A stretch of DNA of 36,094 nt from Comamonadaceae bacterium CG_4_9_14_3_um_filter_60_33 (GCA_002789915.1 PFUD01000108.1:1-36094), one strand, 5' to 3'. Counted from the stretch's first letter, positions 1-7,487 are shown. Numbers and translations: made by a program. Notes: generated by a model from the sequence alone, not told the origin.

Positions 1-197
1 GCGCGGCGCGGGCCAAGGTGCGCATGGACGGCGGTCAGCTTGAGGAAATTCCCGGCATCGGCCCGAAACGGCGTGCGCGCTTGCTACAGCGCTTTGGCGG
101 CGTGCGCGGCGTGGCGCTTGCGTCTGAGGCTGACATTGCGCAGGTGGACGGCATCTCCCACGAATTGGCAGCAGATATTTACCGCGCCCTGCATTGA
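1..197 (+). CDS. uvrC: UvrABC excinuclease subunit C, C-terminal end (partial)
   Basis: The frame that is open from base 3 and stops at 195-197 encodes the last part of UvrC, the dual-incision nuclease subunit of nucleotide excision repair. It shows the tandem helix-hairpin-helix DNA-binding domain that ends UvrC: '[15 protein letters not shown]' for the first hairpin and '[16 protein letters not shown]' for the second. The rest of the gene lies upstream of the window. pgsA follows 42 bp downstream, and uvrC-pgsA is a common order in betaproteobacteria. The ORF track lists only out-of-frame ORFs here. The assignment rests on the C-terminal domain and its neighbour, so it is good but not absolute. 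Confidence 0.85.
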   Translation, partial: AARAKVRMDGGQLEEIPGIGPKRRARLLQRFGGVRGVALASEADIAQVDGISHELAADIYRALH

Positions 198-239
198 TGC
201 GTCAGCTTTTTGTGAAGTAACGCGTGCCACAATTGCTCT

Positions 240-806
240 ATGTTTTGGACCATTCCCACCCTCATGACCTGGGCGCGCATTGTGGCGATCCCGTTGATCG
301 TGGGCGTGTTTTATTTGCCGATCGAGCCGGCAACCAAAAATCTGGTCGCCACTGTGATGTTCGTGGTGTTTGCCGCCACCGACTGGCTCGACGGCTATCT
401 GGCGCGCAAGCTCAACCAAGTGTCGGCCTTTGGCGCCTTTCTGGACCCGGTGGCCGACAAGTTTCTGGTTTGCGCCTGTGTTCTGGTGCTGGTGCATCTG
501 GGGCGTGCTGATGTGTTCGTGGCGCTGATCATCATCGGGCGCGAAATCGCCATCTCCGCGCTGCGTGAATGGATGGCGCAGATTGGCGCCTCCAAGAGTG
601 TGGCCGTGCACATGATCGGCAAGCTCAAGACCACGGCGCAAATGGTGGCCATTCCGTTCCTGTTGTACGACGGCGTGTTGTTCGGCTACATCGACACCCA
701 TGTCTGGGGCGTCTGGCTGATCTGGATCGCCGCCGTCATGACGGTCTGGTCGATGGTCTATTACCTGCAAAAGGCATTGCCTGAAATCAGGTCGCGCGTG
801 AAGTGA
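240..806 (+). CDS. pgsA: CDP-diacylglycerol--glycerol-3-phosphate 3-phosphatidyltransferase
   Basis: This enzyme makes phosphatidylglycerophosphate from CDP-diacylglycerol and glycerol-3-phosphate, the committed step to phosphatidylglycerol and cardiolipin, in the inner membrane. The 188-residue product has the full CDP-alcohol phosphatidyltransferase signature D-x2-D-G-x2-A-R-x8-G-x3-D-x3-D: D48, D51, G52, A55-R56, G65, D69 and D73. Several hydrophobic segments fit a membrane protein of the usual length for PgsA. The ATG start gives the typical N-terminus 'MFWTIPTLMTWARI'. The stop overlaps the next start (GTGA), so translation of the transporter gene is probably coupled to it. Confidence 0.95.
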   Translation: MFWTIPTLMTWARIVAIPLIVGVFYLPIEPATKNLVATVMFVVFAATDWLDGYLARKLNQVSAFGAFLDPVADKFLVCACVLVLVHLGRADVFVALIIIGREIAISALREWMAQIGASKSVAVHMIGKLKTTAQMVAIPFLLYDGVLFGYIDTHVWGVWLIWIAAVMTVWSMVYYLQKALPEIRSRVK

Positions 807-1687
807 CGGTAGCCCTTGAGCGGCCCCTGATCCGGGCCATGCCGGCGGTGTTTGTGCTGATCTGGAGCACTGGGTTCATCGTGGCCCGTTTCGGCATGCC
901 GCATGCGCCGCCGTTCAAGTTCCTGATCATTCGCTACGCTTTGTCCATCGTGTGTTTTCTGCTCTGGATCACCTTGGCGCGAGTCAAGTGGCCAACGCAG
1001 CGCGACCAGTGGCTGCATCTGGCGGTCACCGGCGTCTTCATGCATGCGTTTTATCTGGGCGGCGTGTGGGCGGCGGTCAAGCTCGGCATGGGTTCTGGCT
1101 TGTCGTCCCTGATCGTGGGTTTGCAACCCGTGCTCACCGCGCTTTGGTTGGCTTCTACCGGCTACAGAATTGTGCCGCGTCAATGGTTGGGTCTGGTGCT
1201 TGGGTTCATCGGATTGGTGCTGGTGGTGTCGCGCAAGTTTGGCGCCGGTGGTGAGGCTAATTGGGTCAATCTGTCGCTGGCCGTGGGCGCCTTGCTCAGC
1301 ATAACCATCGGCACGCTGTACCAGAAACGCTTTGTCACGTCCTGTGATGTGCGCAGCGCCAACACGGTCCAGCTCGGTGCCGCCTTGTTGGTGACCTTGC
1401 CGCTGGCCGCGCTCGAACTCGAAGTCATCAGATGGAACGCCGAACTGGTCGGCGCCATCGCCTGGTCGGTTCTGGCCTTGACGCTAGGCGGCAGTTCCTT
1501 GCTGTACCTGCTGATTCAAAAAGGCGCGGCCGCATCAGTGACCAGCCTGATGTACCTGGTGCCGCCGGTAACGGCATTCATTGCCTGGATTTTGTTTGCC
1601 GAACCAATCACCCTGACCACGGTGTTGGGCACGCTGCTGACGGCGCTAGGTGTGGCGCTGGTGGTGCGTCAGCCCAAAATTGTCTGA
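803..1687 (+). CDS. DMT-superfamily transporter, EamA family
   Basis: A 294-residue, very hydrophobic protein made of two repeated EamA-type halves of about five membrane helices each, which is the layout of drug/metabolite transporters in the inner membrane. It begins with GTG inside the pgsA stop (GTGA overlap). Recognisable parts are 'FVLIWSTGFIVARFG' at the N-terminus and 'SVTSLMYLVPPVTAFIAWILF' in the second half, the conserved helix 9 region of the family. The substrate cannot be read from the sequence. The family exports metabolites such as amino acids, but no specific role is claimed here. Confidence 0.88.
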   Translation: MTVALERPLIRAMPAVFVLIWSTGFIVARFGMPHAPPFKFLIIRYALSIVCFLLWITLARVKWPTQRDQWLHLAVTGVFMHAFYLGGVWAAVKLGMGSGLSSLIVGLQPVLTALWLASTGYRIVPRQWLGLVLGFIGLVLVVSRKFGAGGEANWVNLSLAVGALLSITIGTLYQKRFVTSCDVRSANTVQLGAALLVTLPLAALELEVIRWNAELVGAIAWSVLALTLGGSSLLYLLIQKGAAASVTSLMYLVPPVTAFIAWILFAEPITLTTVLGTLLTALGVALVVRQPKIV

Positions 1688-1714
1688 TTTTTTACGCTTG
1701 AAGAGGAGTCTGTT

Positions 1715-2806
1715 GTGAACAAGAAAAGAATCGCCGTGATCGCCGGGGACGGCATTGGCAAGGAGGTGATGCCCGAGGGCATTCGCGTGCTCGAAGCCGT
1801 GGCCGACAGGTTCAACATCCCTTTGCAATTTGACCACTTCGATTTTTCTAGCTGGGACTATTTTGAGAAGCATGGCCAGATGTTGCCCGACAACTGGAAA
1901 GAGCAGATTGGTGGCCACGATGCCATCTATTTTGGTGCGGTCGGTTGGCCAGAGAAAATCCTGGATCACGTGTCGCTGTGGGGTTCGCTGCTGCAGTTTC
2001 GCCGGGAGTTTGACCAGTACATCAACCTGCGCCCGGCGCGGCTGATGCCCGGCATCATCGCTCCGGTGGTGCGGCGCGACGGCAGTGCGCGTCAGGCTGG
2101 CGAGATCGACATGATGATTGTGCGGGAAAACACCGAGGGCGAATACTCCAGCATCGGCGGGCGCATGTACGCCGGCACCGAGCGCGAGATCGTGCTGCAG
2201 GAAACCGTGATGTCGCGCACCGGCGTGGACCGGGTGCTGAAATTTGCCTTTGAGCTGGCGCAGTCGCGGCCCAAGAAACACCTCACCAGCGCCACCAAAA
2301 GCAACGGCATTGCCATCACCATGCCGTATTGGGACGAGCGCGTGCTTGAAATGGCCAAGCACTACCCCGACGTGAAAGTGGACAAGTTCCACATCGACAT
2401 CTTGACGGCGCACTTTGTCCAGCGGCCCGACTACTTTGACGTGGTGGTGGGCAGCAACCTGTTTGGCGACATCCTGAGCGACCTCGGCCCGGCCTGCACC
2501 GGCACCATCGCCATCGCACCGAGTGCCAACCTCAACCCGGAACGCAAGTTTCCGTCGCTGTTCGAGCCGGTGCATGGCTCGGCGCCCGACATCGCCGGGC
2601 AGCAAATAGCCAACCCGATCGGTCAAATCTGGAGCGGTGCCCTGATGCTCGACTTTTTGGGCTACAAGGCGGCGCATGACGCGGTGGTCAACGCCATTGA
2701 GCTCGTTTTGGCGCCGGGCAGCGCCGCGCCAATGACGCCTGATTTGGCTGGCAACGCCAGTACTTCCGATGTGGGGACAGCGATTGCGCGCCAAATCGGG
2801 CTCTGA
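1715..2806 (+). CDS. Tartrate dehydrogenase/decarboxylase or D-malate dehydrogenase (isopropylmalate dehydrogenase family)
   Basis: A 363-residue NAD- and metal-dependent beta-decarboxylating dehydrogenase. Family signatures include 'AVIAGDGIGKEVMPEG' at the N-terminus, 'IVRENTEGEYSSIGG' (phosphate-loop region of the substrate site) and 'FEPVHGSAPDIAGQ' near the C-terminus. The long insert with 'WDYFEKHGQMLPDNW' and 'FGAVGWPEKILDHVSLWG' points to the TtuC/DmlA branch (L-tartrate, meso-tartrate or D-malate) rather than LeuB, which normally sits in a leu operon that is absent here. The start is GTG at 1715, with GAGGAG a few bases upstream. Substrate choice within the branch cannot be settled from the sequence. 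Confidence 0.85.
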   Translation: MNKKRIAVIAGDGIGKEVMPEGIRVLEAVADRFNIPLQFDHFDFSSWDYFEKHGQMLPDNWKEQIGGHDAIYFGAVGWPEKILDHVSLWGSLLQFRREFDQYINLRPARLMPGIIAPVVRRDGSARQAGEIDMMIVRENTEGEYSSIGGRMYAGTEREIVLQETVMSRTGVDRVLKFAFELAQSRPKKHLTSATKSNGIAITMPYWDERVLEMAKHYPDVKVDKFHIDILTAHFVQRPDYFDVVVGSNLFGDILSDLGPACTGTIAIAPSANLNPERKFPSLFEPVHGSAPDIAGQQIANPIGQIWSGALMLDFLGYKAAHDAVVNAIELVLAPGSAAPMTPDLAGNASTSDVGTAIARQIGL

Positions 2807-2957
2807 AAATTTTGCCTGGTGTGAACCGGCATGTTGGGTAATCCCGTCTAGAATTACTTCCCGGTCTGGCGGGATGCGTTAGCAATCATGGCGTTTCGCC
2901 CGCCAAAAAGACGAACAAGACATTTGACCCATAGACAACTCCCGCGAGAGGTAAATT

Positions 2958-3230
2958 GTGAACAAGACAGAATTAGTTGATTTCATTGCCCAGGATGCAG
3001 ACATCACCAAAGCGGTTGCGGCGCGCGCCCTTGAGTCCACCATCGAAGCCATCAAAATCACACTTGGCAGAGGCGACTCGGTTTCCCTGGTGGGTTTTGG
3101 TACTTTTGCCGCGGGCAAGCGCGAGGCACGCACTGGCCGCAATCCGCGCACTGGCGCTTCGATTAAAATCGAAGCAGCCAAGGTTCCAAAGTTTCGTCCG
3201 GGCAAGGCATTGAAAGATGCTTTGAACTGA
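2958..3230 (+). CDS. hupB: HU family DNA-binding protein
   Basis: A small (90 aa) nucleoid protein that binds and bends DNA non-specifically as a dimer. The sequence is a full-length HU: helical N-terminus '[19 protein letters not shown]', the core '[20 protein letters not shown]' and the DNA-binding arm '[19 protein letters not shown]'. The start is GTG at 2958 behind GAGAGG. A 151-bp leader separates it from the dehydrogenase gene, with no ORF and only a weak -10-like TAGAAT near 2849. tRNA-Val begins only 14 bp after the stop, so the two may share a transcript. In many betaproteobacteria HU lies between lon and ppiD; lon is not here. Confidence 0.93.
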   Translation: MNKTELVDFIAQDADITKAVAARALESTIEAIKITLGRGDSVSLVGFGTFAAGKREARTGRNPRTGASIKIEAAKVPKFRPGKALKDALN

Positions 3231-3244
3231 AACCGTTATCGGTG

Positions 3245-3320
3245 GGGTGATTAGCTCAGTTGGTAGAGCGGCGCCTTTACACGGCGTAGGTCGGCGGTTC
3301 GAGCCCGTCATCACCCACCA
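3245..3320 (+). tRNA. tRNA-Val (anticodon TAC)
   Basis: A complete 76-nt cloverleaf. The acceptor stem GGGTGAT pairs with ATCACCC, and the D arm is AGCTCAGTTGGTAGAGC. The anticodon stem GCGCC/GGCGT encloses loop TTTACAC with anticodon TAC, and the T arm contains GGTTCGAGCC. The 3' CCA is encoded. It starts 14 bp after the HU stop and is followed by a strong intrinsic terminator, so it is probably cut out of an HU-tRNA transcript. Confidence 0.96.
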
Positions 3321-3342
3321 CCTATTACCCACCAGATTTGGC

Positions 3343-3369
3343 AAGGCGAACACCGTGTTCGCCTTTTTT
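3343..3369 (+). terminator. Rho-independent terminator after tRNA-Val
   Basis: A perfect inverted repeat, AAGGCGAACAC and GTGTTCGCCTT, is followed directly by a run of Ts. In practice the top base pairs open to give a small loop. It lies 22 bp after tRNA-Val and 24 bp before the ppiD start, so it should end the HU/tRNA-Val transcript. Confidence 0.88.
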
Positions 3370-3393
3370 GTTGCCACACAGGAGAGTTAGCGC

Positions 3394-5304
3394 ATGTTCG
3401 ATATTTTCCGCAAGCACACCAAGTTCATGATGATGGTGTTGTTCTTGCTGGTCATCCCGTCGTTTGTTTTGTTTGGCATTGACGGCTACAACCGCATGAG
3501 CGAACCCGATCAGGCTGTGGCGCGTGTAGGCGGCAATGACATCACCAAATCCCAGTGGGATGCAGCCCATCGGGTGGAGGCAGACCGGATTCGCGCGTCA
3601 TTGCCCACGATGGATGCCAAATTACTTGACTCCGCCGAGGCGCGTTATGCCACGCTGGAACGTCTGGTGCGTGATCGTGTTGTGGCGCTGACTGCTGACC
3701 AGGCCAAACTTGCCACCAGCGACGCCAGATTAGCCCGGTTTTTGCAGGAAGACCCCACCATCGCCTCGCTGCGCAAGGCAGACGGCACGATCGACATGGA
3801 CCGTTATCGTCAACTGGCGGCCAACCAGGGTTTCACGCCCGAGGGGTTCGAAAATAATGTGCGCATCGATCTGGCCCGCCAGCAGGTTGAAATGGCTGTT
3901 CGTGCTTCCGGCTTTGCGTTGCCCGCCGTTGCTGATGTGGCCTTGAATGCCTTTTTTGAAAAGCGCGAAGTCCAGGTCATTAATTTCTTGGCCAGTGACT
4001 ATGCGGCCAAGGTCAGTCCGACCGATGCTGAACTTGAGGTTTTCTATCAAAAAAACCAGGCGCAGTTCCAGTCGCCTGAGCAAGTGCAGGTTGAATACGT
4101 GGTGCTTGACCTGGACGCTGTCAAAAAAGGCATCCAGATACCCGAGGCTGACCTGAAGGCTTACTACGAACAAAATGCCACACGCTTGAGCGGTGTCGAA
4201 GAGCGCCGCGCCAGCCACATCCTGATCAATGCGCCCAAGCAAGCCGCTGATGCCGATCGCCAAAAAGCCAGGCTCAAGGCCGAAGAACTACTGAAGGCTG
4301 CGCGCGCCAATCCCGCTGGCTTTGCCGATCTGGCCAGGAACAACTCGCAGGACCAAGGCTCCGCGGCCAAAGGGGGTGACCTGGACTTTTTTGCCCGAGG
4401 CGCCATGGTCAAGCCGTTTGAAGATGCTGCATTCGCCATGCAAAAGGGGGCAATAAGCGATGTGGTTGAGTCTGACTTTGGTTTTCACATCATTCAACTC
4501 ACCGACATCAAACTGCCCAAGCAGCGCTCTTTTGACGACCTGCGCCCCAGCCTTGAGGCTGACTTGATCAATCAACAGGCGCAACGTCATTTTGCCGAAG
4601 TGGCAGAGACTTTCACCAACACGGTTTACGAACAGTCAGACAGCCTCCAGCCTGTGGCCGACAAACTCAAACTTGAAATCAAAACGGCAGATAAACTCAC
4701 GCGTCAGCCCCAACCGGGCGTCACGGGCATCCTTGGCAACGAGAAATTCTTGGATAGGCTGTTTTCGTCCGACACCATTGCCAACAAGCGCAATACTGAG
4801 GCGATCGAAACGGCCGCCAATCAGTTGGTGGCGGGCCGTGTGGTGACGCATCAACCGGCACGCACCCTGGCGCTGGCCGAAGTCCAGGCTCAGGTTCGCA
4901 CGCAGGTGATTGCAGCGCGGGCCTCCGAACTGGCAAAAAAGGAAGCTGTTGAAAAACTGGCGCTCTGGAAAGCTGGCGGTGCGCCTGCCAGCCTGCCTGC
5001 TGCCCAGTTGGTTTCCCGTGACCAGCCGCTCAATCTGCCGATACCGGTCCTGACCGCTGCGCTGCGCGCTGATTCTGCCAAGTTGCCAGCCTGGGAAGGC
5101 GTCGATCTGGGCGCTCAGGGCTATGCTGCGGTTCGCGTCAATCGCGTGGTTGCGCGTGGTGATGCTGAGCAAGCCGCGCTGCGCCAAGCCCGGGAGCAAT
5201 ACGCACAATGGTGGACGGGCGCCGAGTCGCAAGCCTATTACGCGGAGTTGAAAGCGAAGCTGAAAGCCGAAATACTGGTGCCTAGCCCGCAGCCCACCAA
5301 GTAA
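3394..5304 (+). CDS. ppiD: Periplasmic peptidyl-prolyl cis-trans isomerase, PpiD type
   Basis: A 636-residue inner-membrane-anchored chaperone/isomerase that helps newly exported proteins fold at the periplasmic side of the Sec translocon. Residues of about 9-30 form one membrane anchor ('[19 protein letters not shown]'), followed by a SurA_N-like chaperone region. A parvulin rotamase domain spans roughly residues 265-375, from '[11 protein letters not shown]' through '[21 protein letters not shown]' to '[13 protein letters not shown]'. A long helical C-terminal region follows. Length and layout match PpiD (about 620-640 aa). The ATG has a GGAGAG ribosome site upstream. Confidence 0.92.
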   Translation: MFDIFRKHTKFMMMVLFLLVIPSFVLFGIDGYNRMSEPDQAVARVGGNDITKSQWDAAHRVEADRIRASLPTMDAKLLDSAEARYATLERLVRDRVVALTADQAKLATSDARLARFLQEDPTIASLRKADGTIDMDRYRQLAANQGFTPEGFENNVRIDLARQQVEMAVRASGFALPAVADVALNAFFEKREVQVINFLASDYAAKVSPTDAELEVFYQKNQAQFQSPEQVQVEYVVLDLDAVKKGIQIPEADLKAYYEQNATRLSGVEERRASHILINAPKQAADADRQKARLKAEELLKAARANPAGFADLARNNSQDQGSAAKGGDLDFFARGAMVKPFEDAAFAMQKGAISDVVESDFGFHIIQLTDIKLPKQRSFDDLRPSLEADLINQQAQRHFAEVAETFTNTVYEQSDSLQPVADKLKLEIKTADKLTRQPQPGVTGILGNEKFLDRLFSSDTIANKRNTEAIETAANQLVAGRVVTHQPARTLALAEVQAQVRTQVIAARASELAKKEAVEKLALWKAGGAPASLPAAQLVSRDQPLNLPIPVLTAALRADSAKLPAWEGVDLGAQGYAAVRVNRVVARGDAEQAALRQAREQYAQWWTGAESQAYYAELKAKLKAEILVPSPQPTK

Positions 5305-5368
5305 CGCACTGATCTAGATTTGGTCGTTAACCTGGGCGGTTTTGAAGCCGGCTTGACGTTTCATCGGT

Positions 5369-5374
5369 TATAAT
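5369..5374 (+). promoter_or_regulatory. Probable -10 element of tRNA-His
   Basis: A perfect TATAAT lies 9 bp before the tRNA 5' end at 5384. The nearest -35-like hexamer, TTGACG at 5353-5358, is only 10 bp away, which is too short for a normal promoter, so the -35 is uncertain. Confidence 0.45.
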
Positions 5375-5383
5375 TTTTGCTAC

Positions 5384-5460
5384 GGTGGCTGTAGCTCAGT
5401 TGGTAGAGTCCAGGATTGTGATTCCTGTTGTCGTGGGTTCGAGCCCCATCAGCCACCCCA
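5384..5460 (+). tRNA. tRNA-His (anticodon GTG)
   Basis: A complete cloverleaf. The acceptor stem GTGGCTG pairs with CAGCCAC, with the extra histidine-specific G(-1) opposite the discriminator C. The D arm is AGCTCAGTTGGTAGAG. The anticodon stem CAGGA/TCCTG surrounds loop TTGTGAT with anticodon GTG, and the T arm contains GGTTCGAGCC. CCA is encoded. An integrase remnant starts about 110 bp downstream, so this gene is the likely attachment site for the island that follows. Confidence 0.96.
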
Positions 5461-5477
5461 GTTTGTTTTTATGTGTC

Positions 5478-5513
5478 GTAAGTCGTTGATTTCTTTATAA
5501 ATCAAGGACTTAC
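5478..5513. repeat. 15-bp inverted repeat between tRNA-His and the integrase remnant
   Basis: Arms GTAAGTCGTTGATTT (5478-5492) and AAATCAAGGACTTAC (5499-5513) are complementary at 14 of 15 positions across a 6-nt loop. It lies 17 bp after the tRNA CCA. It could terminate tRNA-His transcription, since a T-run flanks it on the left only, or belong to the integration site. The function is not determined. Confidence 0.6.
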
Positions 5514-5573
5514 ACCCGGATATAAAGTCTGGTTGATACACAGCCTGTTACACAACTACGTGATACAGGCAAC

Positions 5574-6070
5574 ATGAAAACCATCGTACCAAACCTCTAC
5601 GTTCGCGGCAAACACGGCAGCATTTACCTGCGTCGCCGCATTCCCCAAGCACTCAAAAGCGCCTACCATTTTTCTCACGGCGGTCTGCACCGCACTGGAC
5701 TTTCAAATTCAACGCCAACGTGGCGAAGTGGTTCAAACTGACAAAGTGGCGCCCCTCGCACCGACCCCCAGGGAGCTGGTCACTGCAAAAGCTGAAGGGG
5801 CCGCCCTGCTGGTCGGCTGGGATGAGGCCTTCGCAATTTGGCGGGACTACGTACCTGGACGCCCCAAGAGCACCGCGATTGCCACGCAGACACCGTATCT
5901 TGAGCTTAAACGCTTGGCCGCCGAAGACGACATCCATTCCCCCAGCGGTGTCACATCGGAACTGATGCGAAAGTTTGTTGACCGTATGAGCATTCGCCCA
6001 ATGGCCCTGACGATTTTTTTGATAAACGGCTGCACCTGCATTGGTCCGATGTTACGCAGTAACGCAGTAA
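5574..6070 (+). pseudogene. Tyrosine recombinase/integrase, degraded
   Basis: The ATG at 5574 opens a short frame (55 codons, stop at 5739-5741). Its start, 'YVRGKHGSIYLRRRIPQALK', looks like the N-terminal domain of a family of phage-type integrases (DUF6538-like). The homology then moves to another frame: from about 5695 to 6020, residues such as 'WDEAFAIWRDY' and 'SGVTSELMRKFVDRMS' fit the core-binding domain. A T7 run near 6013 marks a second shift, after which 'DKRLHLHWSDVTQ' can be read in a third frame. No catalytic R-H-R-Y domain is present. The gene therefore has at least one internal deletion, two frameshifts and a lost C-terminus. Naming the family is an inference; that it is broken is plain from the sequence. 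Confidence 0.7.
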
Positions 6071-6106
6071 CACCGCATCCTCATGAATCAACGTCGGCGT
6101 TGATGG

Positions 6107-6132
6107 GTTGGTGCATGGGTACATGCACCAAC
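6107..6132. repeat. Perfect 11-bp hairpin (GTTGGTGCATG/CATGCACCAAC)
   Basis: The arms at 6107-6117 and 6122-6132 are exactly complementary with a GGTA loop. A second, GC-rich imperfect dyad (GGCCTGCC ... GGCAGGGGCC) follows immediately. No T-run follows, so a simple intrinsic terminator is unlikely. It sits between the integrase wreck and the brxC-like fragment. Confidence 0.6.
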
Positions 6133-6177
6133 GGGGGGCCTGCCGGCGGCCCTGGCAGGGGCCTGAAGTCAATTTGA

Positions 6178-6308
6178 AAAATTCAGAAATTCCGCAGTCA
6201 AAGTCACAAGACCATTAACCCGCTTTGATCAACATCAGTGATGGATGCGCCAACTCGTTCATCACGCTTCTTGATCAATTCAGTTGATAACACCAGCACG
6301 ATTGCTGA
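6178..6308. other. Non-coding gap inside the island
   Basis: I see no gene here. The only structure is an interrupted dyad: TGATCAA-5 nt-GTGATG (6226-6243) facing CATCAC-5 nt-TTGATCA (6260-6277). A stop in the frame of the next fragment at 6306-6308 closes the gap. Confidence 0.5.
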
Positions 6309-6671
6309 TCGTACTCAGTTGTCCTCAAATCCACCGAGCGGCTGTTTAAACACTTGACGGATGCTCAGCGCACCAAGCTAACGCAAGACCATCACCTGGC
6401 ACCGCTTAAACCAATCAAGCTGGCCACGCCAGACCAACTGCAAGACGCGCTGGACGACTGCACGCTGGACCACTGGAGTTCCAAAACCCAAGCCCTGAGC
6501 AGCCGTTTTGATGCTGCCCGCCACGCCGCATTGCTACTGCTAAAACCCAATGTCATGCTCGTCAGAATTAAGAAGCGTACTCTCAATAACGAAGCAGAAC
6601 TGAAAGCCTGGCTGGCTGAAGATGAGCAGCTACTCGCTGATAAATTGAAAATTGGCGCGGTCGCATTTTGA
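6309..6671 (+). pseudogene. brxC: BREX P-loop protein BrxC (PglY-like), C-terminal fragment
   Basis: The frame is open from 6309 to the stop at 6669-6671, about 120 codons. It resembles my recollection of the extreme C-terminus of BrxC, the roughly 1200-residue ATPase of BREX phage-exclusion systems: 'LTDAQRTKLTQDHHLAP', a helical stretch 'RFDAARHAALLLLKP', and a final 'NNEAELKAWLAEDEQLLADKL'. The protein-like sequence continues upstream of the only usable start (TTG at 6354) without an ATG, as expected for a 3' remnant rather than a small gene. All ATPase and kinase-like parts are missing. The family call is inferred from pattern and is strengthened by the brxL fragment in the same orientation 0.8 kb downstream. 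Alternatively it is a fragment of another large defence ATPase. Confidence 0.55.
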
Positions 6672-6695
6672 ATTTTTGTATATCCTGTATATACT
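6668..6695 (+). promoter_or_regulatory. vapBC promoter with operator-like direct repeat
   Basis: A -35-like TTGAAT (6668-6673) and a -10-like TATACT (6690-6695) are spaced by 16 bp; the -35 overlaps the stop of the brxC-like fragment. Two tandem 9-mers, TGTATATCC (6677-6685) and TGTATATAC (6686-6694), cover the spacer and -10. That is where a VapB/VapBC autorepressor would be expected to bind. Confidence 0.6.
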
Positions 6696-6719
6696 TCAAT
6701 TTTTCAAGGAGATAAGCTC

Positions 6720-6977
6720 ATGTTGACCCGAGTTTTCAAAAGCGGCAATTCGCTGGCCGTGCGCATTCCCAAAGAGCTGGCTTTTGTCGACGGCGCGCAA
6801 GACGTTGAAGTCGAGCGGGTGGGCAACACGCTGGTGCTGCGCCCGGTGTTGCAGGAAACCATTGGCGACTTGACCCCTATCTTGTCCATGTTCAGCCCCG
6901 ACTTCATGGCCGGCGGGCGTGAGTTTCACGAAGAACGCGAGCGCGACTGGAGCGGCGCCGAAAAATCCCAGAAATAA
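6720..6977 (+). CDS. vapB: VapB-type antitoxin (SpoVT/AbrB-like)
   Basis: An 85-residue antitoxin. The N-terminal half is a swapped-hairpin AbrB/MazE-like DNA-binding domain ('RVFKSGNSLAVRIPKELAF' and 'DVEVERVGNTLVLRPV'). The C-terminal half is acidic and charged ('EFHEERERDWSG') and probably wraps the toxin active site. The ATG at 6720 has an AAGGAGA ribosome site. vapC starts 3 bp after its stop, so the two are made together. The complex should repress the promoter just upstream. It is the only intact operon within the island. Confidence 0.9.
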   Translation: MLTRVFKSGNSLAVRIPKELAFVDGAQDVEVERVGNTLVLRPVLQETIGDLTPILSMFSPDFMAGGREFHEERERDWSGAEKSQK

Positions 6978-6980
6978 GCC

Positions 6981-7385
6981 ATGCGTTACCTGCTTGACAC
7001 CAATATTTGCATTTACATCATCAAGCGCCAACCGCCTGAAGTGTTGCACCGGCTTGAATTTTTGCCCCAGGGCAGTGCCGTGATGTCGGTGGTGACCTAT
7101 GCCGAACTGCGCGCCGGGCTTGAAATACAAACCGCCAACCGTGCGCAAGACGAGCGTGTGCTGGCCCTATTTGTGCAGCGCATTCCAGTATTGCCATTTG
7201 TCGAATCTGATGCAATTAGTTTTGGTGTGCTGCGTGCTGCCGTGCGCGACCGTCAACGCGACACCATGGACCGTCTCATCGCCGCCCATGCGGTGAGCAC
7301 AGGCCTGACGCTAGTCACCAACAATGAGGCTGATTTCAGAGACTACCCCGGCTTGAAGGTAGAAAACTGGGTCAGCGCTGTGTGA
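6981..7385 (+). CDS. vapC: VapC-type PIN-domain ribonuclease toxin
   Basis: A 134-residue PIN-domain endoribonuclease. The acidic residues expected to bind metal are present: D6 in 'YLLDTNICIYIIK', E42 in 'TYAELRAG', D97 in 'TMDRLIAAHA' and D118 in 'NNEADF'. The N-terminus and length match the VapC subgroup that cuts initiator tRNA-fMet in the anticodon loop, though the target is inferred from that similarity. It follows vapB by 3 bp and appears intact. It may stabilise the remaining island by addiction. No other island gene seems functional. Confidence 0.92.
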   Translation: MRYLLDTNICIYIIKRQPPEVLHRLEFLPQGSAVMSVVTYAELRAGLEIQTANRAQDERVLALFVQRIPVLPFVESDAISFGVLRAAVRDRQRDTMDRLIAAHAVSTGLTLVTNNEADFRDYPGLKVENWVSAV

Positions 7386-7421
7386 ACAAGCCCTCAAAAC
7401 GGCAATCACGTTTTGTTGAGT

Positions 7422-7468
7422 AAATAGCCCTCTAAACACCGCCGGATAGGCGCAAGAAGCTATTAAAA
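7422..7468. repeat. Dispersed intergenic repeat of Comamonadaceae type
   Basis: The sequence AAATAGCCCTCTAAACACC... through GGCGCAAGAAGCTATT resembles a short repeat common between genes in Comamonadaceae genomes, whose reverse strand begins AATAGCTTCTTGCGC. The ends AATAGC and GCTATT form a short inverted repeat. The identification is from memory of the family pattern and needs a genome count. Confidence 0.4.
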
Positions 7469-7487
7469 ACATAACAAAACCTTATAA

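Noticed and set aside
84-770. 228-codon minus-strand ORF over pgsA
   Set aside because: Its His/Asp/Gln-rich product is the antisense of a clear PgsA with a complete catalytic motif; no family resemblance.
1646-2794. 382-codon minus-strand ORF over the tartrate/malate dehydrogenase gene
   Set aside because: Shadow of a high-GC gene; composition is antisense-like (RRH/HHH-rich) and the plus strand has full family motifs.
5353-5374. Canonical -35/-10 promoter for tRNA-His using TTGACG
   Set aside because: The spacing of 10 bp to TATAAT is too short for sigma-70, so only the -10 is kept.
5653-5937. 94-codon minus-strand ORF in the island
   Set aside because: It lies opposite the integrase remnant and shows no recognisable domain or ribosome site.
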